Program-made: the position numbers and the translations under genes
NCBI RefSeq assembly: GCF_007954355.1
Contig: NZ_VOLR01000003.1
Location: 1 to 64,000 of the forward strand
DNA: 64,000 bases
Reading direction: 5' to 3'
From: Colwellia hornerae
GTDB lineage: Bacteria > Pseudomonadota > Gammaproteobacteria > Enterobacterales > Alteromonadaceae
Notes under the pieces: model-generated
Seen by the model: the letters and a program-made list of their open reading frames with translations, nothing else
Database searches by the model: none
What the model was told of the DNA's origin: nothing
In this document: one piece after another, positions 46,729 through 55,896 of the stretch
Layout of the letters: each line of letters opens with the position of its first letter
Numbering within the stretch: position 1 is the stretch's first letter

Positions 46729-46807
46729 TATCATACGAGGTTTTTAATTAAATACAATCATTTTATAAAACCTCGTTATGGAAAAACACTGTTTTAACCG
46801 ATAGTCA

Positions 46808-48190
46808 CTATAGTAATCTGACTCTAAATTTACGACCTTTTAACTTGCCGTCACTGAGTTTTTTGAAAGCTTGCTTGGCAAACTTTCGGCTTACAGCTAC
46901 ATAAGCCCAGTTATCTGATAATTGAATTTTTCCTACTTCGCTTGCGGAAATGGTTTTATCGCCGGTTAGAGCGCCCAAGATATCGCCCGCACGTACTTTT
47001 TGTTTTTTACCGCCATCTATTTGTATCGTTGCCATTTTCGGAGAATACACCGAGGCGTTTAATACACTAGCGTCTGGCAGTAATTCGCCTTCGATAGTCC
47101 GGTCAAGGTAATCTTCTAATAAACCTATTTTGTAGCTTTCTTTTTCACTGAAAAAAGAACAAGCAATACCTGTGCTACCCGCTCGACCTGTGCGGCCAAT
47201 ACGGTGGACGTGAATTTCGCTATCACGAGCGATATGGTAATTAAATACCGCATCTAGCGCATCAATGTCTAAACCACGCGCGGCAACATCGGTGGCAACT
47301 AAAATTGAAATACTCTTATTGGCAAAGCGAACTAATACTTCGGTACGATCTCTTTGCTCTAAATCGCCATGTAAATCTTGAACATTAAAACCATAATTAC
47401 GTAGTTCATTGACAACAATTTGTACGTCTTTTTTGGTATTACAAAAAACGATAGTCGATTCGGGTTGGTGCTTTAACAACAATAATCGGATACCGTCGAT
47501 ACGTTCACTGTCATTTTCTACTTTATAAAAGTGCTGTGATATCGTGCTTTCTTCGTGATTTCCCTCAACCGTTACCTTGGTGGGTGATTGCATTATTTTT
47601 TTAGCAATATCGGCAATTTCTGCAGGGTAAGTCGCACTAAATAATAAGGTTTGTCGCTGTTGAGGGATCTGACTAATAATAAAATCAACGGAAGCTTGAA
47701 AGCCCATTTCTAGCATACGATCGGCTTCGTCGAGTACTAGCATGTTTACATCGTCTAATTTTAAGGTGCCTTTACCTAAGTGATCTTCAATTCTTCCTGG
47801 CGTACCAACAATGATATGAGCACCATGCTCTAAAGAACCGACTTGCGGGCCAAAAGGCATACCACCACAAAGGGTCAGTATTTTGATGTTATGTATAGCA
47901 CGGGCTAATTTACGAATTTCTTTCGCTACTTGATCGGCTAATTCACGTGTTGGACAAAGAATAAGTGATTGAATACGAAAACGTTTTACATCAAGTTTTT
48001 CTAAAACACCCAAACCAAAAGCAGCTGTTTTCCCCGAGCCCGTTTTACCCTGGGCAATAACGTCACCACCGGCAATAATAGTTGGCAAGCTTTGGGCTTG
48101 AATGTCGGTCATCTGTTGATAACCCATAGATTCTAAATTTTGAATTAACTCTGGTTTGAGTTGTAAGGTGGAAAAACTAAGCTGGCTCAA
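46808..48190 (-). CDS. dbpA: ATP-dependent RNA helicase DbpA
   Basis: A DEAD-box protein of about 460 residues. Motifs: the Q motif (YQQMTDIQAQSLP), AQGKTGSGKT, PTRELA, VLDEADRM, SATYP, and ARGLDI and HRIGRTGRAG in the second RecA domain. The C-terminal 80 residues form the RNA-binding domain that in DbpA recognises hairpin 92 of 23S rRNA, so a role in 50S assembly is likely. The ATG-initiated frame at 48223 may not be the start: TTG at 48190 has AAGGA 7 nt upstream and gives a start at SQLSFSTLQLK. Confidence 0.93.
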   Translation of the reverse strand: MSQLSFSTLQLKPELIQNLESMGYQQMTDIQAQSLPTIIAGGDVIAQGKTGSGKTAAFGLGVLEKLDVKRFRIQSLILCPTRELADQVAKEIRKLARAIHNIKILTLCGGMPFGPQVGSLEHGAHIIVGTPGRIEDHLGKGTLKLDDVNMLVLDEADRMLEMGFQASVDFIISQIPQQRQTLLFSATYPAEIADIAKKIMQSPTKVTVEGNHEESTISQHFYKVENDSERIDGIRLLLLKHQPESTIVFCNTKKDVQIVVNELRNYGFNVQDLHGDLEQRDRTEVLVRFANKSISILVATDVAARGLDIDALDAVFNYHIARDSEIHVHRIGRTGRAGSTGIACSFFSEKESYKIGLLEDYLDRTIEGELLPDASVLNASVYSPKMATIQIDGGKKQKVRAGDILGALTGDKTISASEVGKIQLSDNWAYVAVSRKFAKQAFKKLSDGKLKGRKFRVRLL

Positions 48191-48239
48191 CGGGAATTCC
48201 TTGGTATAAAAATAATGCGCCATTTTACCTTGTTTACTT

Positions 48240-48503
48240 ATACCAAGTCTACTTAGTTAGTTCCCTCTCAGATTTTCCCTGCACTTTGAGAACAAATAGA
48301 ATTATTTTGTATATAGCTATTCTATATGAAAGTAATTCTCTGTAGTTATCGAATCGCTGGGAAACTCCCGAAGGGCGAGTTTAAAAGGCTTACAGGCTGC
48401 GTTATTGATTTTGATAAGGGAATAACCATTCTCATCAATCAATGCCTTGCCTATAAACCTTCTAAATATCGCTGAGCGGGAAGAAACTAAGTAGAATTGG
48501 TAT
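48240..48503. mobile_element. MITE-like inverted-repeat element, about 264 bp
   Basis: The ends are inverted repeats of about 25 bp: ATACCAAGTCTACTTAGTT... at the left and the complementary ...AACTAAGTAGAATTGGTAT at the right, with two mismatches in the first 19 bp. TA flanks both ends. The inside has no coding frame. It lies between dbpA and the hydrolase gene. Short elements of this type are usually moved by a transposase elsewhere in the genome. Confidence 0.75.
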
Positions 48504-48505
48504 CA

Positions 48506-49204
48506 TTACTCGATAAAAAAACGAATCATATGGTCGGCACACTTTTCTGGTTGTTCAAGCGGTAACATATGGCCGGTGTCGACAAGTGTTGTTAAAGAAA
48601 TCAGCGTCGATTGCGTTAAAATATCGGCAATACGCGTTAACTTAACCAGTGAGTCATTATCACCAATTAAGAATTGAATAGGGATGGCAAGTGTAGGAAG
48701 TTTTACTAATAAATTTTCGCGCTGGGTTGTCACTGTTAATTGATGGATCAGTGTTTCTTTACCCAACGCAATATCCATTGCTCGAATACAGCTAATGATC
48801 TCTTGATTGTTGTGTTTGCTTGAGTGCAGCAAGGCGGTTATACGTTTGGTGGGGATGCCTGAGTAACCATGCAATTTTAAATAAGCAATCGTTCGGCTGC
48901 GCTCTTTTAATTCCGCAGCAGGTAACAAATAAGACATATTAGAAATAAGCAGTAATTTGTTAATTTTATCAGGATATTTCAACGCAAAAGCCGACGCGAT
49001 ATAGCCCCCTAAAGAAAAGCCAGCTAAATTTATTTTTCCTACGGGGAGTTTTTGCTCAAGTGCGGTGACTATTGCATTAATACTCTTTTCCACCGGAATG
49101 GCAATGTGGATAAGCTCGACATTTTCAGGTAAATAAGTCATGCAAGCCTGCCACAAACGTTGATCGCACATGGTACCTGGCAGGCAATATATTTTAATGT
49201 TCAT
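48506..49204 (-). CDS. Alpha/beta hydrolase
   Basis: The protein has 232 residues. The nucleophile elbow is GFSLGG (about residues 59-64), with Ser as nucleophile. Later DNDSLV and GHML supply the acid and His of the triad. It resembles BioH-type and other small esterases. The substrate is unknown. I start at ATG 49204; a TTG four codons earlier opens the longer frame. It lies 35 bp downstream of moeA on the same strand, but no link to molybdenum is known. Confidence 0.85.
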   Translation of the reverse strand: MNIKIYCLPGTMCDQRLWQACMTYLPENVELIHIAIPVEKSINAIVTALEQKLPVGKINLAGFSLGGYIASAFALKYPDKINKLLLISNMSYLLPAAELKERSRTIAYLKLHGYSGIPTKRITALLHSSKHNNQEIISCIRAMDIALGKETLIHQLTVTTQRENLLVKLPTLAIPIQFLIGDNDSLVKLTRIADILTQSTLISLTTLVDTGHMLPLEQPEKCADHMIRFFIE

Positions 49205-49238
49205 AGAAGCTATCAAAATAGGTCAAAAATAGCGTGAA

Positions 49239-50474
49239 CTATTGAATAACATCATCAAATAACTGTACGTTAACAATTTCATTGGCGGGAACATTGCCTT
49301 GGCTTGCCGGTAAAACAATATAACAGTTGGCTGTCGACATGCTGGTTAAAATTCCCGAACCTTGACTACCTGTGCTGGTAACCATCATCTCGCCTTGCTG
49401 ATTAGTTGACAATACTGCCCGTTGAAAGTCCATGCGTCCGGCGCGTTTATTTAATTGGGTGGCTGTTTTTACTTTTAACAGCGGTAACTTTTTAGCTTGG
49501 GCATGCTGTAATTTTAATAATGCGGGTACGGCTAATTGATGGGCGGTGACCAAGGCTGAAACAGGGTTGCCGGGTAAGCCAAAAAAGTAACTATTAGGTA
49601 ATTTTCCAAAAGCAAAAGGCTTACCTGGTTTCATCGCTATTTTCCAAAAACCAATCTCGCCTAATTGTTCAAGTATCAACTTAGTATAGTCGGCGTCACC
49701 TACAGAAACACCTCCTGAAGAAATAACAACATCGGCTTGCTGATCGGCTTGTTCAAATGCCGCGCGTATTGCTTGTTCATCATCAGCGATAATACCGAAG
49801 TTAATCACCGTGACATTAAGCTTGGTTAACATCGCGATTAATGCATGGCTATTACTTTCATAAATATCACCGTCATTGAGAGTTTCGCCCGGAGACTTTA
49901 ATTCATCACCGGTCGCTAATACCGCAACCGTAATTTTACGATAGACTTCTACTGTTGGCACACCTAAAGAGGCCAGCACGCCAATATCTATCGCTGAGAG
50001 TTTTTTACCTTGGCTAAAAACTGCTTGGTTTATCGCAATATCTTCACCGGTAAAGCGTATGTTGTCGTTAAATTCCCTGGCTTCTAGAAATGTAATCTTG
50101 GTATCGTTTGCTTGGCAGTTTTCTTGCATTTCAACAGTATCACAACAGCTTGGTAATTTTGCACCTGTCATTATACGAATACATTCACCGATTTTGCATT
50201 CACCTTGAAAAGGCGCGCCAGCCATTGACCGGCCAATCAGGGTTAATTTATCGGTCGTTTGTAAACTTGCTAACTTAAACGCATAACCATCCATGGCCGA
50301 ATTATGATGAGGAGGAACATTTAATGGGCTCGATATGTTACGCGCCAGTACACGATTTAAACCTAGCGCCAAAGAAATAGTTTCAGTTTCATTGATGGGT
50401 TTAATAGCCGATAGCATTTTTTCCATCGCTTGTTCGAAAGGTAATAATCCGGGAGCAGAACAACAATCAACCAT
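49239..50474 (-). CDS. moeA: Molybdopterin molybdenumtransferase MoeA
   Basis: The protein has 411 residues. The start MVDCCSAPGLLPFEQAMEKML and the segment PPHHNSAMDGYAFK are typical. The MoCF-biosynthesis domain has SSGGVSVGDADYTK and GLPGNPVSALV. It inserts molybdate into molybdopterin (from adenylylated MPT) to make Moco. It is divergent from the moaA operon, with the 370-bp gap carrying a Moco-riboswitch-like leader on the other strand. Confidence 0.97.
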   Translation of the reverse strand: MVDCCSAPGLLPFEQAMEKMLSAIKPINETETISLALGLNRVLARNISSPLNVPPHHNSAMDGYAFKLASLQTTDKLTLIGRSMAGAPFQGECKIGECIRIMTGAKLPSCCDTVEMQENCQANDTKITFLEAREFNDNIRFTGEDIAINQAVFSQGKKLSAIDIGVLASLGVPTVEVYRKITVAVLATGDELKSPGETLNDGDIYESNSHALIAMLTKLNVTVINFGIIADDEQAIRAAFEQADQQADVVISSGGVSVGDADYTKLILEQLGEIGFWKIAMKPGKPFAFGKLPNSYFFGLPGNPVSALVTAHQLAVPALLKLQHAQAKKLPLLKVKTATQLNKRAGRMDFQRAVLSTNQQGEMMVTSTGSQGSGILTSMSTANCYIVLPASQGNVPANEIVNVQLFDDVIQ

Positions 50475-50749
50475 AAGTAACTCTTCTATTTTATTTGTTT
50501 TTTTACACGGTAAATTAGCACCGCTTGCGGGGGTATTCCAATAAGCGCCTATTACAACTCACTTAATGGCATAGGAATACGTTATTATGACGTAAATTCG
50601 CTAGTAAAGAATACGTGCAAAGTGATGACTTTTTGATGCATATCAAAATTACTTATCGTCTAGCCGTATTTTAATAGTGAAATAGTTTACTATACTTGTA
50701 TTCATTAAATGAATTATTCGCCGAGCTTTTCTAGCTAAATCTTTTTTTA
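50475..50749. other. Non-coding upstream part of the moeA-moaA gap
   Basis: No gene seen. It should contain the promoters of both moeA and the moaA operon, but no clear -10/-35 pair stood out. The 3-prime part of the gap is the Moco riboswitch. Confidence 0.5.
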
Positions 50750-50843
50750 GAATGCTATTTAAGCCGTGGTTAATAGTAATTTTGCTATAACCACCAGGGT
50801 TAACAAGGAAACTTGTTAGCCTCCCTACATTTGGAAAGGTGAG
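50750..50843 (+). promoter_or_regulatory. Moco riboswitch (Moco RNA motif)
   Basis: The leader before moaA carries the conserved elements of the Moco RNA motif: AGCCGTGGTT, the pairing ACCACC, AGGGTTAACAAGG and, at the end, TTAGCCTCCCT followed by TTGGAAAGGTGAG. The last element includes the ribosome site just before the moaA ATG at 50844, so folding around bound cofactor could hide it. This predicts translational repression of the moaA operon when Moco is plentiful. Confidence 0.88.
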
Positions 50844-51815
50844 ATGTTAACAGACAACTTTGGTCGCAAGTTTTATTACTTGCGCCTCTCTATTACTGAC
50901 GTTTGCAACTTCCGTTGCACCTATTGCTTGCCTGACGGCTATTCATGCGACCATGATCGTGACTTTCTCTCCTTTGACGAAATTAAGCGTGTTGCTAACG
51001 CTTTTGCTCAAATGGGCACAGAAAAAATTCGTATCACCGGTGGCGAACCTTCACTGCGTAAAGACTTACCTGAAATTATTGCTGCTTGTAAGCAAACGCC
51101 CGGGATTAAAAAAGTTGCAATAACCACTAATGGTTATAAATTACCTGAGCACCTAGAAAGTTGGTTAGATGCCGGAATTGACGCGATTAATATTAGTATT
51201 GACAGCCTTGACCCGCGCATGTTCCATTCAATCACCGGTCATAATAAGTTACCCCATATTTTAAAAGGCATAGATATGGCGTTGGCAGATGGTCGTGCAA
51301 CGATTAAAATTAATACGGTATTAATGCGCGAATACAACGGTCACGATATTAAAACCTTTCTTGATTGGCTGAAAGTGACTCCGGTGACGTTACGCTTTAT
51401 TGAACTAATGCAAACCGGTGACAACCAAGAATTTTTTGATGCACAACATGTACAAGGTGCACGTATTAAGCAAAATCTAATCTTAGATGGTTGGTTACCG
51501 GTAGTTAACGATAAAGCAGCAGGCCCAGCGCAAGAATTTTATCATCCTGATTATCAAGGTAAAATCGGTTTAATTATGCCGTACAGCAAAGACTTTTGTA
51601 ATACCTGCAACCGTTTACGGGTAAGTTCATTAGGTAAATTACATTTATGTTTATTTACCGAAGAAGGCTTACCGTTAAAAGAGTATTTACAAGAAGATGA
51701 TGTTGAGCCATTGAAAGCACAAATTCGCGCGATGATGACTGATAAAAAAGCGACACATTTTCTGCAAGATAAACTCACCGGTGCCACTAAAAACCTTGCG
51801 ATGTTGGGGGGCTAA
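50844..51815 (+). CDS. moaA: GTP 3',8-cyclase MoaA
   Basis: The protein has 323 residues. The radical-SAM cluster motif is CNFRCTYC near residue 22. The second cluster motif near the C-terminus is FCNTCNRLRVSSLGKLHLCLF. The chain ends in a Gly-Gly pair (MLGG), needed for activity. It converts GTP to 3',8-cyclo-GTP, the first step in Moco synthesis, with MoaC completing cyclic pyranopterin monophosphate. mobA starts 1 bp after its stop. Confidence 0.98.
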   Translation: MLTDNFGRKFYYLRLSITDVCNFRCTYCLPDGYSCDHDRDFLSFDEIKRVANAFAQMGTEKIRITGGEPSLRKDLPEIIAACKQTPGIKKVAITTNGYKLPEHLESWLDAGIDAINISIDSLDPRMFHSITGHNKLPHILKGIDMALADGRATIKINTVLMREYNGHDIKTFLDWLKVTPVTLRFIELMQTGDNQEFFDAQHVQGARIKQNLILDGWLPVVNDKAAGPAQEFYHPDYQGKIGLIMPYSKDFCNTCNRLRVSSLGKLHLCLFTEEGLPLKEYLQEDDVEPLKAQIRAMMTDKKATHFLQDKLTGATKNLAMLGG

Positions 51816-51816
51816 G

Positions 51817-52521
51817 ATGAGCGCTGCCTTTTTCAATCAAGGGTGTTTAGGTGTCGTATTAGCCGGCGGAAAATCTTCTCGCATGGGGAGTAATAAAGCC
51901 TTGTTAATGCGTAATCAAGCTGCCGTGCATGGGCAAGCAGGTCGCAATGAAAATATGCTCAGTTACAGTAAAGGCTTGCTGAAAAATATTGGTATAAATA
52001 ATATTGTCGTTAGTGGCAATCTTGATGGTAGCGATATTGCAAACGGCAACAGCGAACATTATGTTGCTGACCAATTTGCAGAGCTTGGCCCGATGGGCGG
52101 TATTTACAGTGTAATCAAAAAATACCAACCTAAATCATTACTCATTTTACCGGTTGATTTACCCTTAATGACCAAGGAAACACTTGCACAGTTAAAAATT
52201 AAAGGTGAATTAGCTCAAAAAGCCTGCTTTTTTGCTGATCATTTTTTACCACTTTATTTACCCAATAATGCTTTTGTCGAACAATTTTTTATCACACATT
52301 TTGTCCAGTATCTACAAAATAACAAAAGTGCGTTAAGCGAAAAAAATAATCGCAAGAAAAATGGCCCGTCCATCCGTTCGATGTTTGCACAGGTGCCACA
52401 TCAAGCTTTAGCTTTAAAGTCACCACAGTGTTTATTTAATACCAACACACCGCAAGAATGGCAGCAAGCGCAGTTGGGAATTAATCATTTAGACAACAAA
52501 ATTAAAAAGTTGTCATGCTGA
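51817..52521 (+). CDS. mobA: Molybdenum cofactor guanylyltransferase MobA
   Basis: The protein has 234 residues. The nucleotide-binding start is GVVLAGGKSSRMGSNKALL. The metal site is in ILPVDLPLM. It links GMP to Moco to make the bis-MGD form used by the DMSO reductase family. I start at ATG 51817, next to the moaA TAA; a longer frame overlaps moaA and is unlikely. It lies inside the moaA operon. Confidence 0.95.
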   Translation: MSAAFFNQGCLGVVLAGGKSSRMGSNKALLMRNQAAVHGQAGRNENMLSYSKGLLKNIGINNIVVSGNLDGSDIANGNSEHYVADQFAELGPMGGIYSVIKKYQPKSLLILPVDLPLMTKETLAQLKIKGELAQKACFFADHFLPLYLPNNAFVEQFFITHFVQYLQNNKSALSEKNNRKKNGPSIRSMFAQVPHQALALKSPQCLFNTNTPQEWQQAQLGINHLDNKIKKLSC

Positions 52522-52572
52522 ACTAATTGATTTAGCAGATAATTTAAATCTTAATACCATTTAGGAAAAACC

Positions 52573-53115
52573 ATGAGCTCTTTACATAGCGGTAACGCTT
52601 TTATTCCCTTATCAATTGCCGTATTAACTGTTTCTGATACCCGTGACGAATCAAATGATACTTCAGGACAAGTCCTTGTTGAACGCTTAACTGAGGCAGG
52701 TCATAAACTTGCCGATAAAGTGATTGTTAAAGATGATGTTTATCAACTACGCGCCATTGTTTCAAAATGGATAGCCGACGATAATGTGCAAGCAATTATT
52801 TCGACTGGCGGCACCGGATTTACTGCTCGTGATAATACTCCTGAAGCCTTAATGCCGTTGTTTGATAAAAATGTTGAAGGTTTTGGTGAAGTTTTCCGCG
52901 CTATTTCGCTTGATGAAATTGGCACGTCGACAATTCAGTCGCGAGCGTTTGGCGGCATTGCCAACAGTACCGTTATTTTATGTGTACCGGGATCAACCAA
53001 TGCTTGTCGTACTGCTTGGGATAAACTCATTAAAGAGCAGCTTGATGCTAGCCATCGCCCTTGTAACTTTGTGCCCCATTTAAAAATGGCAGAAGTTTGT
53101 GAGACGCGTGATTAA
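52573..53115 (+). CDS. moaB: Molybdopterin adenylyltransferase-type protein MoaB/MogA
   Basis: The protein has 180 residues of the MogA/MoaB fold. The motif [18 protein letters not shown] and a preceding [12 protein letters not shown] loop match the family. It probably adenylylates molybdopterin before MoeA adds molybdenum. The position between mobA and moaC, and its TAATG overlap with moaC, point to MoaB naming; MogA-like activity is also possible. Confidence 0.93.
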   Translation: MSSLHSGNAFIPLSIAVLTVSDTRDESNDTSGQVLVERLTEAGHKLADKVIVKDDVYQLRAIVSKWIADDNVQAIISTGGTGFTARDNTPEALMPLFDKNVEGFGEVFRAISLDEIGTSTIQSRAFGGIANSTVILCVPGSTNACRTAWDKLIKEQLDASHRPCNFVPHLKMAEVCETRD

Positions 53116-53654
53116 TGAATGATTCAACAAATAATAGCCATGCGCCCACGTTAAGCCATGTCAACAAACGTGGTGAAGCGAATATGGTTGATGTCACTGA
53201 AAAAGCGCTGACCTCACGTTCTGCGACTGCCGAAGGTTTTATTCAAATGTCGGCACATACCTTGTCGTTAATTACTCAAGGTGATAATAAAAAGGGTGAT
53301 GTATTTTCTGTTGCTCGTATTGCGGGTATTCAAGCGGCAAAAAAATGTAGTGATTTAATTCCACTTTGTCATCCGTTGATGTTGACCAAAGTAAAAGTTG
53401 ATTTCACCATTGATGAAGAAAATAGCCAAGTGCATGTGACGAGTTTATGTAAACTAACCGGACAAACCGGTGTCGAAATGGAAGCCCTAACAGCGGTTGC
53501 TGTGGCCTGCTTAACATTATTTGATATGTGTAAAGCGGCTGACCCTTTAATGGAAATTCATGGTATCAGGGTGATGACCAAAGAAGGTGGTAAATCAGGC
53601 TCTTGGCAAGCAAAAGCCCAGCAAGCTTTACAGGATTCAAAGAATAAAGGATAA
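53115..53654 (+). CDS. moaC: Cyclic pyranopterin monophosphate synthase MoaC
   Basis: The protein has 179 residues. The catalytic segments are [17 protein letters not shown] and [23 protein letters not shown]. It rearranges 3',8-cyclo-GTP into cyclic pyranopterin monophosphate. The gene starts at the overlapping ATG of the moaB stop, so it is translationally coupled. The N-terminal [15 protein letters not shown] is the family start. An extra 10-15 residues at the start are not seen in E. coli. Confidence 0.97.
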   Translation: MNDSTNNSHAPTLSHVNKRGEANMVDVTEKALTSRSATAEGFIQMSAHTLSLITQGDNKKGDVFSVARIAGIQAAKKCSDLIPLCHPLMLTKVKVDFTIDEENSQVHVTSLCKLTGQTGVEMEALTAVAVACLTLFDMCKAADPLMEIHGIRVMTKEGGKSGSWQAKAQQALQDSKNKG

Positions 53655-53657
53655 ACT

Positions 53658-53906
53658 ATGATCAAAGTAATATTTTTTGCCGCGTTGCGAGAACAACTTG
53701 GCTCTGCTGGTACGGAAATAAACGCCGACTCTGCCACTACTGTCGCTGAAGTTAAAGTTGCGTTAGGTGAAAAAAATAATAATTGGCAACATTACCTCAC
53801 TAATAATTCATTACTTTGTGCGGTTAATCATCAAATGGTTAATAGTGATTTTTCGGTGAAAGCAGGAGACGAAGTGGCTTTCTTTCCACCCGTCACCGGA
53901 GGATAA
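53658..53906 (+). CDS. moaD: Molybdopterin synthase sulfur carrier subunit MoaD
   Basis: The protein has 82 residues of the ubiquitin fold. It ends in VAFFPPVTGG; the terminal Gly-Gly becomes the thiocarboxylate that carries sulfur. The start MIKVIFFAALREQLG is typical. It is activated by MoeB, encoded 3 kb downstream in the same cluster, and works with MoaE. Confidence 0.97.
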   Translation: MIKVIFFAALREQLGSAGTEINADSATTVAEVKVALGEKNNNWQHYLTNNSLLCAVNHQMVNSDFSVKAGDEVAFFPPVTGG

Positions 53907-53916
53907 AAGAGTTAAT

Positions 53917-54393
53917 ATGACGAGCCTCAATAATAAGTACCCAGAAATTAGTATTCAAACAGAAGACTTTGATCACGGTGTTGAAGTTAATCTGTTAGAA
54001 AATAATAATGTTGAAGATGGCGCCGTTGTTACCTTCAGCGGTCGAGTACGCAATAATAATTTGGGTTTAACAGTTAAAGGATTATTCCTTGAACACTACC
54101 CCGACATGACCGAAAAGCTATTAGCCGAAATAATTCAAACGGCAAAAAAACGCTGGGATATTGGCCGTGTAAAAATCATCCACCGCATTGGGCAGTTAGC
54201 TATTGGTGAACAAATTGTTTTTGTTGGTGTAACCAGTAAACATCGTCAAGATGCATTTGCCGCTAATGAATTTATTATGGATTTTTTAAAAGTATCAGCG
54301 CCGTTTTGGAAAAAAGAACTCACTGAACTTGGCGAAACTTGGTTAGCAGCGAAAGCCAGTGATAAAGAAAAAGCACAGGCGTGGAGTAAATAG
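53917..54393 (+). CDS. moaE: Molybdopterin synthase catalytic subunit MoaE
   Basis: The protein has 158 residues. The conserved strand SISIQTEDFDHGVEVN and the stretch FSGRVRNNN, then LFLEHYPDMTEKLL, GRVKIIHRIGQLAIGEQIVFVGV and FWKKE mark the family, including the active-site Lys in the last motif. It adds two sulfurs to cyclic pyranopterin monophosphate with MoaD. It lies next to modA on the same strand. Confidence 0.97.
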   Translation: MTSLNNKYPEISIQTEDFDHGVEVNLLENNNVEDGAVVTFSGRVRNNNLGLTVKGLFLEHYPDMTEKLLAEIIQTAKKRWDIGRVKIIHRIGQLAIGEQIVFVGVTSKHRQDAFAANEFIMDFLKVSAPFWKKELTELGETWLAAKASDKEKAQAWSK

Positions 54394-54395
54394 CT

Positions 54396-55202
54396 TTGGC
54401 ATTAATGCTGGCGGGTATATTTACTCGTTTTTTATTGATAGCGCTACTGATGTTACCGGTAAGTTTAGTGGCGGCTAAAGACATGGTCAGTGTCAATGAA
54501 GCACCTTTGCGCATTGCGGTTGCTTCGAATTTTGCACCGACATTAAAACAGTTACTGGCTCGCTATAACCCAAATCAAAAACAATTTTTAGCGCCAATTC
54601 TTATCGCGGCATCCAGTGGTACTTTATTTCTACAAATTGAACATGGCGCTACTTTTGATGTGTTTTTATCCGCTGACAGTGAACGACCACAATTATTATC
54701 AACAAGTGATTTAGCCGTTAAGGATAGTCTACAAACCTATGCTTTTGGGCAGCTAGCCCTTTGGTCTGCAAAGGGGCATATTGACAGCGATCTATTGGTA
54801 GCCCTTAATAATAACAAGCAACGCCTCGCCATCGCTAACCCAAGAATCGCGCCCTACGGTAAGGCTGCTAAGCAAGTATTAGAAAGTTTACAACGTTGGG
54901 ACGATTATAAAAACCGCTTAATTCAAGGGATTAATATTGGCCAAACGTTTCAGCAAACACGTTCGCAAGCGGTAAACTTAGGCATTGTCAGTAATAGTCA
55001 ATTAGTGCTCAATAATTTTAAGGGAGTCTTGATCTCTTCACATCTACATCAACCGATAAAACAGCAATTAGTGATTTTAAAGCACAGTAAAAAAATAGCC
55101 CAAGCTGAACGTTTTGTTACCTTGTTGATGAGTAAGCAAGCTCAGCAGTTTATTGTTGAATCAGGTTATGCATCTTCGAGTGAGATAAGTGCCAATGAGT
55201 AA
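54396..55202 (+). CDS. modA: Molybdate ABC transporter substrate-binding protein ModA
   Basis: The protein has 268 residues. It has a hydrophobic N-terminal signal (about 1-26, ending SLVAA), so it is periplasmic. The mature protein has the ModA pattern ASNFAPTLKQLLA, SSGTLFLQIEHGATFDVFLSAD and ANPRIAPYGKAAKQV. It binds molybdate and delivers it to ModBC. The first start is TTG at 54396, with GGAG 9 nt upstream; an ATG three codons on is poorly placed. It overlaps modB. Confidence 0.93.
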   Translation: MALMLAGIFTRFLLIALLMLPVSLVAAKDMVSVNEAPLRIAVASNFAPTLKQLLARYNPNQKQFLAPILIAASSGTLFLQIEHGATFDVFLSADSERPQLLSTSDLAVKDSLQTYAFGQLALWSAKGHIDSDLLVALNNNKQRLAIANPRIAPYGKAAKQVLESLQRWDDYKNRLIQGINIGQTFQQTRSQAVNLGIVSNSQLVLNNFKGVLISSHLHQPIKQQLVILKHSKKIAQAERFVTLLMSKQAQQFIVESGYASSSEISANE

Positions 55203-55896
55203 TAGCCACCCAGATATGCTGGCGCTGATCACCACATTAAAAATGGCGGGCTTAACCACGGTTATTTTGATGTTAATTGGCACACCACTCGCTTGGTACC
55301 TCGCTAAAATGCAAAGCCGAGCGAAAGTGTTTATTGAAGCATTAGTCGCTTTACCTTTAGTGCTACCACCAACAGTACTGGGATTTTATTTACTATTGCT
55401 GTTTTCTCCACAATACCTCCCGGGACAAATTTGGCAACAGGCAACCGGTCAACAGCTGGCATTTAGCTTTTCGGCCATTGTTATTGGCTCTGTTTTATAC
55501 TCTTTACCCTTTGTGGTGCAGCCATTACAAAAGGCCTTTGAGCAATTGGGTGATGACTTATTAGAGGCCGCAGCCATGCTTGGCGCTAGCGCGATTGATC
55601 GGTTTTTCACCATAGTATTACCAATAACTAAAGCCAGTTTTATTACCGCAGCTAGTTTAGGGTTTGCTCATACGGTTGGTGAGTTTGGCGTGGTTTTGAT
55701 GATTGGCGGTAATATTCCGGGTGAAACCCGCGTGTTGTCCATTGCTCTTTTTGACCATGTCGAAGCGTTCGATTACGCACAAGCACATATTATTTCTATA
55801 AGTTTGGTTATCTGCTCGCTTATTTTATTATCCTTAATTTATTTACTTAATCGACCAAAAAAATCTCAGCCTGTTTTGTCAAAGAGGTTTAGCTGA
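55195..55896 (+). CDS. modB: Molybdate ABC transporter permease ModB
   Basis: The protein has 233 residues with about five membrane helices. The ABC permease signature EAAAMLGASAIDRFFTIVLPITKAS contains the EAA loop that contacts ModC. The stretch LPPTVLGFYLLLLF is typical of ModB. The start at ATG 55195 overlaps the modA stop. It forms the inner membrane channel for molybdate. Confidence 0.96.
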   Translation: MSNSHPDMLALITTLKMAGLTTVILMLIGTPLAWYLAKMQSRAKVFIEALVALPLVLPPTVLGFYLLLLFSPQYLPGQIWQQATGQQLAFSFSAIVIGSVLYSLPFVVQPLQKAFEQLGDDLLEAAAMLGASAIDRFFTIVLPITKASFITAASLGFAHTVGEFGVVLMIGGNIPGETRVLSIALFDHVEAFDYAQAHIISISLVICSLILLSLIYLLNRPKKSQPVLSKRFS

